Positions 60,181 through 64,000 of a stretch of 64,000 bases of DNA are shown here, in pieces (position 1 is the first letter of the stretch; every line of letters begins with the position of its first letter). Under the pieces are notes generated by a model that was given only the letters and a program-made list of their open reading frames with translations, had not been told where the DNA came from and searched no databases. Position numbers and translations under genes: made by a program. This DNA comes from Desertimonas sp963732335 (GTDB lineage Bacteria > Actinomycetota > Acidimicrobiia > Acidimicrobiales > Ilumatobacteraceae), in assembly GCA_963732335.1 (NCBI GenBank), contig CAVSZO010000037.1, positions 51,550 to 115,549 on the forward strand, written 5' to 3'.

Positions 60181-60244
60181 GGACACTCCAATCCGGGCAC
60201 ATCGGCCCTCAAGGTAGGTGTCCGTCAAACCGGGGCAACGTCAG

Positions 60245-60694
60245 TTTCCATGCCCTCTTCGACAAGGTCGCCCGCAGCGACGTGCTGCGGACGGCGTGGT
60301 TCGTCGTCGCTGCCAACCAGGGTGCTCCCGGTGTCGACGGTCAATCGATCGGCGACATCGAGGCGTCCGGGGTGAGTGAGTTCCTCGATGGACTCGCCGT
60401 CGAGTTGCGGGCCGGTAGCGTATCGGCCTGCGCCGTTGCGGCGGGTGCACATCCCCAAAGCTGGGCAGTCGGGGGAGACCCGTCCGCTCGGCATTCCCAC
60501 GGTGCGCGACCGGGTGGTGATGGCCGCCGCGAAGATCGTCCTCGAGCCGATCTTCGAAGCGGACTTCTCTCCGGTGAGTTTCGGGTTCCGACCGAAGCGT
60601 TCCGCGCACCAGGCCCTCGAAGCGCTGTCCGCCAGGCGGCTCAGCCAGGGCCGGGCGTGGGTGCTCGACGCCGACATCAAAGCGTGCTTCGACG
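60245..60694 (+). pseudogene. ltrA: Group II intron reverse transcriptase, 5' part (interrupted)
   Basis: Begins abruptly at the IS3 edge: FHALFDKVARSDVLRTAWFV, VAANQGAPGVDGQSIGDIEA, then after a shift near 60418 YRPAPLRRVHIPKAGQSGE, TRPLGIPTVRDRVVMAAAKI, VLEPIFEADFSPVSFGFRPK, RSAHQALEAL and WVLDADIKACFD. These are RT domains 0 to 3 of group II intron proteins (RT0 NxGxxGVDG; RT1 RxxxIPK; RT2 RPLGIPT; RT3 FGFRPxRSAHxAL and the DADIKxxFD active-site Asp). It stops at the serine-recombinase element. The first 40 or so residues are lost to the IS. Confidence 0.85.
60688..60694 (+). repeat. Left TTCGACG target repeat of the serine-recombinase element
   Basis: TTCGACG occurs here and at 63466-63472, bracketing 2.78 kb. 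Joining the outer flanks through one copy restores the RT reading frame (KACFD-EIDHD). Just inside, CACACTGCC (60701-60709) is inverted at 63446-63454. Confidence 0.75.
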
Positions 60695-60699
60695 CGCCA

Positions 60700-62960
60700 T
60701 CACACTGCCTCTTCCGCTGCTGGGGTGTCGTCGAAGAGGCTCGGGTCGGCGGTGTTTACCCTGATCCGCAGGCCTTTTCTGCGTCCGGAGCGGACGTGGA
60801 CGGCTTCGAGTTCGCCGCGCTTGACACGCTGCAACACGGTCTGGCGGGACACGCCGAGGGCGTGGGTGGCCTCGAGCATGGCCAGCCAGCCGGGCGGGGT
60901 GTCGTCGACGAAGCGGTTGCGCAGCTCGTCGGTGAGGCGGATGCGCCACGGGGCGCCGGGGGTGAGCTGTTCGCCGGCGATGAAGCCGTCGTTGATCCAG
61001 CGGTGCACGGTGGACGGGGCGACGCCGAGGACCTTGGCCGCTTCGGTCACGGTGACGAGCTCGCCGTCGGGTTGCTCGGCGGGCGGCTGGTGGCGGGGGA
61101 TGCGCCAGTGGTGGCGGAGGCCTTGGACGATGGTGGCGGTGAAGCGCTGGCCGGTGGCGCTGCGCCGGCCTTGGCGGTTCAAGATGCCGGCGATGGTGGC
61201 GTCGGGGTAGTGGACGGCGAGCCGTCGCAGCAGGGCGATGGTGTCTTCGTCGGTGCGGTTGGTGGGCTGGTGGGCGCCGCGCAGTTCGACGATCAGTTCG
61301 GTGACGGCGCCGCCCCGCCAGCGCAGCGCGAGTTCGGCCCGGCGGTCCGTCGCTGGTGGACGTCGACGCGGACGTCTTCGAGCAGGGTGCGCAGCAGCTC
61401 CTTGCGGTCCCGGTCGGTGGTGGTCGGCGCCGACCACACCCGCCCGACGTCGGCGCCGAGCGCGGCGAGGCGGCGCCGCTCGTCGTCGGTGAGGGTGCGG
61501 GGGCGGGCCGCTTGGCGGCGGGCGAGTTCGGCTTCGGCGTCGGCGAGGCGCGGCGAGCTTGGCTTCCCAGTCGGCTTCGAGGCCGCGGGCGACGAGCCGG
61601 TTGTCGGGGTCGACGGCGAGGTAGCGCCGCTCGGCCCGGGCCGCTTCGTAGCGGGCTCGTTCGACCTGGCGGCGCCACTGGGCGAGGGCGGCGTCGTGGT
61701 CGGCCTCGATCGCTTCGGCGGCGGCGACGCTGGCCTGCACGCCGGCTGGTTCGAGGGCGGCGAGGAAGGCGGCGGTGACGGCCTGGTCGATCTGGGCGCC
61801 GCCGACGCGACAGGCACCGCTCGCCGCGGCCGTTGACCAGCGTGCGGTTGGCGCAGTGGTAGCCGGGCGTCGAGTTGGCGCCTTGGTAGTGCACGGCGAG
61901 GCGACGCCCGCAGCGCCCGCAGGTGGCCAGCCCTTGCAGCAGGGCGACGCCCTCGCGGACCGCGCCGGTGCCGGGCTGGTGGGCCCGGGGGCGGGTGTTG
62001 GCGGCGATGCGGGCCTGGTTGGCTTCGAAGGTGGCCCAGTCGATGTAGCCGGGATGGTGGTCCACGATCAGCACCTGCCAGTCGGCGCGGCTGCAGTTGG
62101 CGGGCCCGCTGGCGGACTCGGCCGTCGTCGTCGACGCGTCGCTCGCGGCGGGTGCGGCCATAGACATAGGCGCCAGCGTAGGAAGGGTGGGTGAGCACGC
62201 GGTGGACCGCCGCATAGGTCGGCTCGATCCAGGTCAGCTCGGCGTCGCCGCTGCGCTGGACGGGCATCTTGAGCGTCCTCGGCTGCGCAGCCACAGCCAC
62301 ACCGCTCGCACCGAGCCCAGCTCGGCGAACCGTTCGAAGATGGCGGCGATCACGCCGCGCACCGCCTCGTCGGGGTGCAGCAGGATCTCGCCGTCGTCGT
62401 CGCCCCACACCAGCCCGACGGGCAGGCCGCGGCGCAGCTCGCCGCGGGCCGCCTTGTTGCGGATCCCGCCCTCCAGCCGGGCGCGCAGCACGTGCAGTTC
62501 GGCCTCGCTCATCGTGCCCTTCAAGCCCGAGCACCAGCCGGTCGTTGAAGCTGGCCGGATGGTAGATGCCGTCGGCATCGGCGATGAGCGTGTCGGTGAT
62601 GCCGGCCAGGTCCAACAGCCGATACCAGTCGGCGTTGGAGCGGGCCAGGCGGGACACCTCCAGGCCGAGCACGATCCCCACCCGGCCGAGGGCGACGTCG
62701 GCGGTGAGGCGGGCGAAGCCGGAGCGGGCGCTGCCCGCCGAGCCGGACACGCCGAGGTCCTCGTCGATCACCTCCACCGCGCGGCGGGCCCAGCCGAGCT
62801 CGACGGCCCGCTCGACCAGCGCGTACTGGCGGTCGGTGGACTCGATGTTGCGTTCGGTCTGGCCGGGCGTGGACTGGCGCACGTAGACGACGGCGGCCCG
62901 CCCCAGATGGGCGGGCCGGATCTTGGGATGGCCGGCCGGCGGCCGGGCGATCACGAACAT
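60700..62960 (-). CDS. Large serine recombinase (frameshifted)
   Basis: About 750 aa. Resolvase domain: AAVVYVRQSTPGQTERNIES (catalytic Ser in RQST), YALVERAVELGW, VIDEDLGVSGSAGSARSGFA, LGRVGIVLGLEVSRLARSNA (conserved ExSRLxR), DWYRLLDLAGITDTLIADAD and GTMSEAELHVLRARLEGGIR. Recombinase domain: VHRVLTHPSYAGAYVYGRTR; zinc ribbon LATCGRCGRRLAVHYQG with YHCAN and a later C; coiled-coil region VERARYEAARAERRYLAVDP. The C-terminus has two DNA-binding modules: LVTVTEAAKVLGVAPSTVHR and HALGVSRQTVLQRVKRGELE. ATG 62960 overlaps the 59-aa gene. Shifts near 62520, 62260, 62100, 61815, 61550 and 61345. Ends 60700, 6 bases from the target repeat. Confidence 0.87.
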
Positions 62961-63128
62961 GGTCGGTCATCGCTGGGTTCCTCCTCGGGTTCAGTGCGGG
63001 TCGGACGAATCGGTGCCATCAGCCGGGCCAGCACGGCGACCGTCTCGGCCTGCTCGCCGGGAGCGAGCCGCTCCCAGGCCAGCGGCGGCGGCGCTGGTCA
63101 GCCCGTCCAACGGCAGGGTCTGCTGCAT
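62951..63128 (-). CDS. Small accessory protein of the serine-recombinase element (59 aa)
   Basis: ATG 63128 with GGAGG 6 bases upstream. Reads MQQTLPLDGLTSAAAAA, then after a shift near 63065 LAWERLAPGEQAETVAVLAR, LMAPIRPTRTEPEEEPSDDR and PCS; the stop at 62951 overlaps ATG 62960 of the recombinase. Small acidic proteins with an LxxxxxxxAVxxLARLxA helix often accompany this type of recombinase. Function unknown; possibly a directionality factor or antagonist. Confidence 0.6.
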
Positions 63129-63442
63129 GCGGGACCTCCTCGGTCGGCTGCCCCGCATCCTTCGCCGCCGCCGCTTCGGCGCGGTGGATGAGACCGTCGA
63201 CGACCGCCCGGGCGTGAAGGAGGTCGGCCAGTGATCCCAACGTCTCCGCTGTCCGCCGCCGGCTCGGCGTCGGCGTCGACGTCGGTCCACGCCGCCGGGA
63301 TCAGGCTCTTCGAACCGTCCGGCAGGACCAGGCACAGCTCGAGCTGGCCGTGCTTGCGCATCCAGCCGAACACCGCCAGCGCCCGACCCTCGAACGGATG
63401 CCCACGCCGGACGATCGTCGCCGTCGCCGGCAGGTCCCGGAC
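63098..63442 (-). CDS. DUF5372-like accessory protein (frameshifted)
   Basis: ATATIVRRGHPFEGRALAVF, GWMRKHGQLELCLVLPDGSK, SLIPAAWTDVDADAEPAADS, GDVGSLADLLHARAVVDGLI. The pattern (HPFxGRxLxV, LPDGSxSxIPAAWTD) matches small proteins annotated as DUF5372 that travel with serine recombinases and transposases in actinobacteria. Start codon not clear (about 63442); a shift near 63235. First gene of the element, running into the 59-aa gene. Confidence 0.55.
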   Translation of the reverse strand, partial: VRDLPATATIVRRGHPFEGRALAVFGWMRKHGQLELCLVLPDGSKSLIPAAWTDVDADAEPAADSGDVGITGRPPSRPGGRRRSHPPRRSGGGEGCGAADRGGPACSRPCRWTG

Positions 63443-63465
63443 GTGGGCAGTGTGTCGCCTACTCG

Positions 63466-63472
63466 TTCGACG
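63466..63472 (+). repeat. Right TTCGACG target repeat of the serine-recombinase element
   Basis: Second copy of the 7-base repeat described at 60688; marks the junction with the 3' part of the RT. Confidence 0.75.
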
Positions 63473-64000
63473 AGATCGACCACGACCGCCCTGATGGCCC
63501 AGGTGGCCCGGCGGGTGTCGGACCGGTCAGATGCTGAAGCTGCTGCGAGCTGGCTGCGCGCAGGGGTGTTCGAGGGCGGCGTGGTGGCCGACACCGAGTC
63601 GGGCACACCGCAAGGCTCACCGATCTCTCCGCTGCTGGCCAACATCGCCCTCCACGTCCTCGACGAGGCATGGGCGAACGGCGGTCAACAACTGGGGGTG
63701 CTGGTTCGTTACGCCGACGATTTCGTGATCCTGTGCGCCAACCGTCCGACGGGCCGAAGAGGCCCAACGGCGGGTCGGCGGCGGTCCTGGCCCCGCTCGG
63801 GCTGCGGCTGCATCCCGACAAGACCAGGATCGTGCACCTCCACCGAGGTGCTGAAGGCTTCGACTTCTTGGGCTTCCATCACCGGATGCGTGAAGTCCGT
63901 GCGAAGTGGAAGGGCCGCTGGTATCTGCACCAGTGGCCGTCCCAGCGGGCGATGAGATCGATCCGCTCCAAGATCCGTGATCGCACCCATCGGCGCTACG
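63466..64000 (+). pseudogene. ltrA: Group II intron reverse transcriptase, 3' part (partial at window end)
   Basis: Resumes the RT: FDEIDHDRLMAQVARRVSD, FEGGVVADTESGTPQGSPIS (RT4, TPQGSPxSP), PLLANIALHVLDEAWANGGQ, QLGVLVRYADDFVILCANRP (RT5, catalytic YADD), then RLHPDKTRIVHLHRG-like and FDFLGFHHRMREVRAKWKGR (RT6-7, FDFLGFxxR) in shifted frames. The thumb/X domain begins before the right edge. With the 60.2-60.7 kb part it forms one RT, so the intron protein lacks only its first residues and is split by the element. Confidence 0.85.

Larger units (their letters stand above)
58946..60244 (-). mobile_element. IS3-family insertion sequence
   Basis: About 1.3 kb bounded by 25-bp terminal inverted repeats, 58946-58970 and 60220-60244, matching at 22 of 25 positions (CTGA-GTTGCCCCGGTT core). 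Encodes OrfA and OrfB on the minus strand. No matching direct repeats flank it (TCGC left, TTTC right). Left neighbour is a truncated integrase and right neighbour a group II intron RT lacking its first residues. Confidence 0.85.
60695..63472 (-). mobile_element. Serine-recombinase element inserted in the group II intron RT
   Basis: 2.78-kb unit bounded by TTCGACG direct repeats, with three minus-strand genes: a DUF5372-like protein, a 59-aa protein and a large serine recombinase, each overlapping or close to the next. Its insertion splits the RT between FD and EIDHD and its removal would restore it exactly. This layout (two small genes upstream of a recombinase with C-terminal helix-turn-helix) resembles autonomous actinobacterial IS-like elements that use serine recombinases. 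Confidence 0.78.

Noticed and set aside
60677..62215. 512-codon minus-strand frame with Arg/Pro-rich composition
   Set aside because: It is an out-of-frame reading of the serine recombinase; only its first part overlaps the true frame after a shift.
1..64000. tRNA, rRNA and riboswitch genes
   Set aside because: I looked for conserved tRNA arms and rRNA segments and saw none; without a covariance search small RNAs could be missed.

Overview
The window is high-GC DNA that looks actinobacterial. My best guess is an Acidimicrobiia/Ilumatobacter-like bacterium. This is inferred from base composition, GTG starts, secreted proteins built from fibronectin-III, SdrD-B and Thr/Pro modules, and a serine-recombinase element. 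Nothing here fixes the taxon. It is almost entirely an accessory locus for making and decorating cell-surface glycans: glycosyltransferases (GT2, CgeB-type GT4, RgpF), two Stealth sugar-phosphotransferases, a CDP-glycerol-type polymerase, Maf/DUF115 proteins, a CMP-sugar synthetase, a GDP-fucose synthase, an acyltransferase and about a dozen methyltransferases. No tRNA, rRNA or CRISPR array was seen.

Reading caution: most genes between 3.3 and 19 kb, and many later ones, change reading frame every 100-400 bp, although the protein similarity continues across each change. Some genes (19.2-20.4, 26.7-27.6, 34.9-35.9, 39.1-40.5 kb) are clean. Because paralogous copies break at different places, I read most single-base shifts as assembly errors and give whole-gene spans. 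I keep 'pseudogene' for loci where large parts of a domain are missing.

Layout. 0-3.3 kb: divergent GT2/CDP-glycerol transferase fusion (-) and Stealth protein (+). 3.3-11.8 kb (+): FkbM methyltransferase, a decayed relic of the 15.8-18.2 kb operon on the other strand, GT2, Maf-like copy 1, GT2, a CDP-glycerol-transferase-like protein, a methyltransferase and Maf-like copy 2. 11.8-15.8 kb: two secreted proteins, one SGNH hydrolase with FN3, SdrD-B and Thr-rich modules (-) and one M15-like peptidase with VCBS repeats (+). 15.8-19.1 kb (-): translationally coupled operon of GT2, CMP-sugar synthetase, 2-hydroxyacid dehydrogenase and SDR. 19.2-22.5 kb: membrane methyltransferase and an OafA-type acyltransferase. 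22.7-37.3 kb: mainly minus-strand glycan genes, many joined by ATGA/GTGA overlaps, with fragments of gmd, FkbM and GT2. 37.3-41.5 kb: truncated secreted protein, HTH protein, beta-propeller, decayed DNA methylase. 41.5-52.7 kb: second Stealth/GT2/methyltransferase run (+), then convergent C-methyltransferase, a large GT fusion and RgpF (-). 53.0-57.8 kb (+): polysaccharide deacetylase with five FN3 domains and the second SGNH/FN3/SdrD-B protein. 58-64 kb: nested mobile elements (truncated tyrosine recombinase, IS3-family element, group II intron RT split by a serine-recombinase element).

How it may work together (inference): cytosolic enzymes make CMP-, GDP- and CDP-linked precursors; GT2/GT4, Stealth, CDP-glycerol-transferase and Maf-like proteins assemble them; methyl- and acyltransferases cap or diversify them; the secreted hydrolases, peptidase and deacetylase act on the envelope. 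The Thr/Pro-rich secreted proteins sit beside the Maf-like/methyltransferase genes and could be glycosylation targets. The module of methyltransferase, Maf-like gene and convergent SGNH protein appears twice in inverted orientation, so the locus has grown by duplication and rearrangement.
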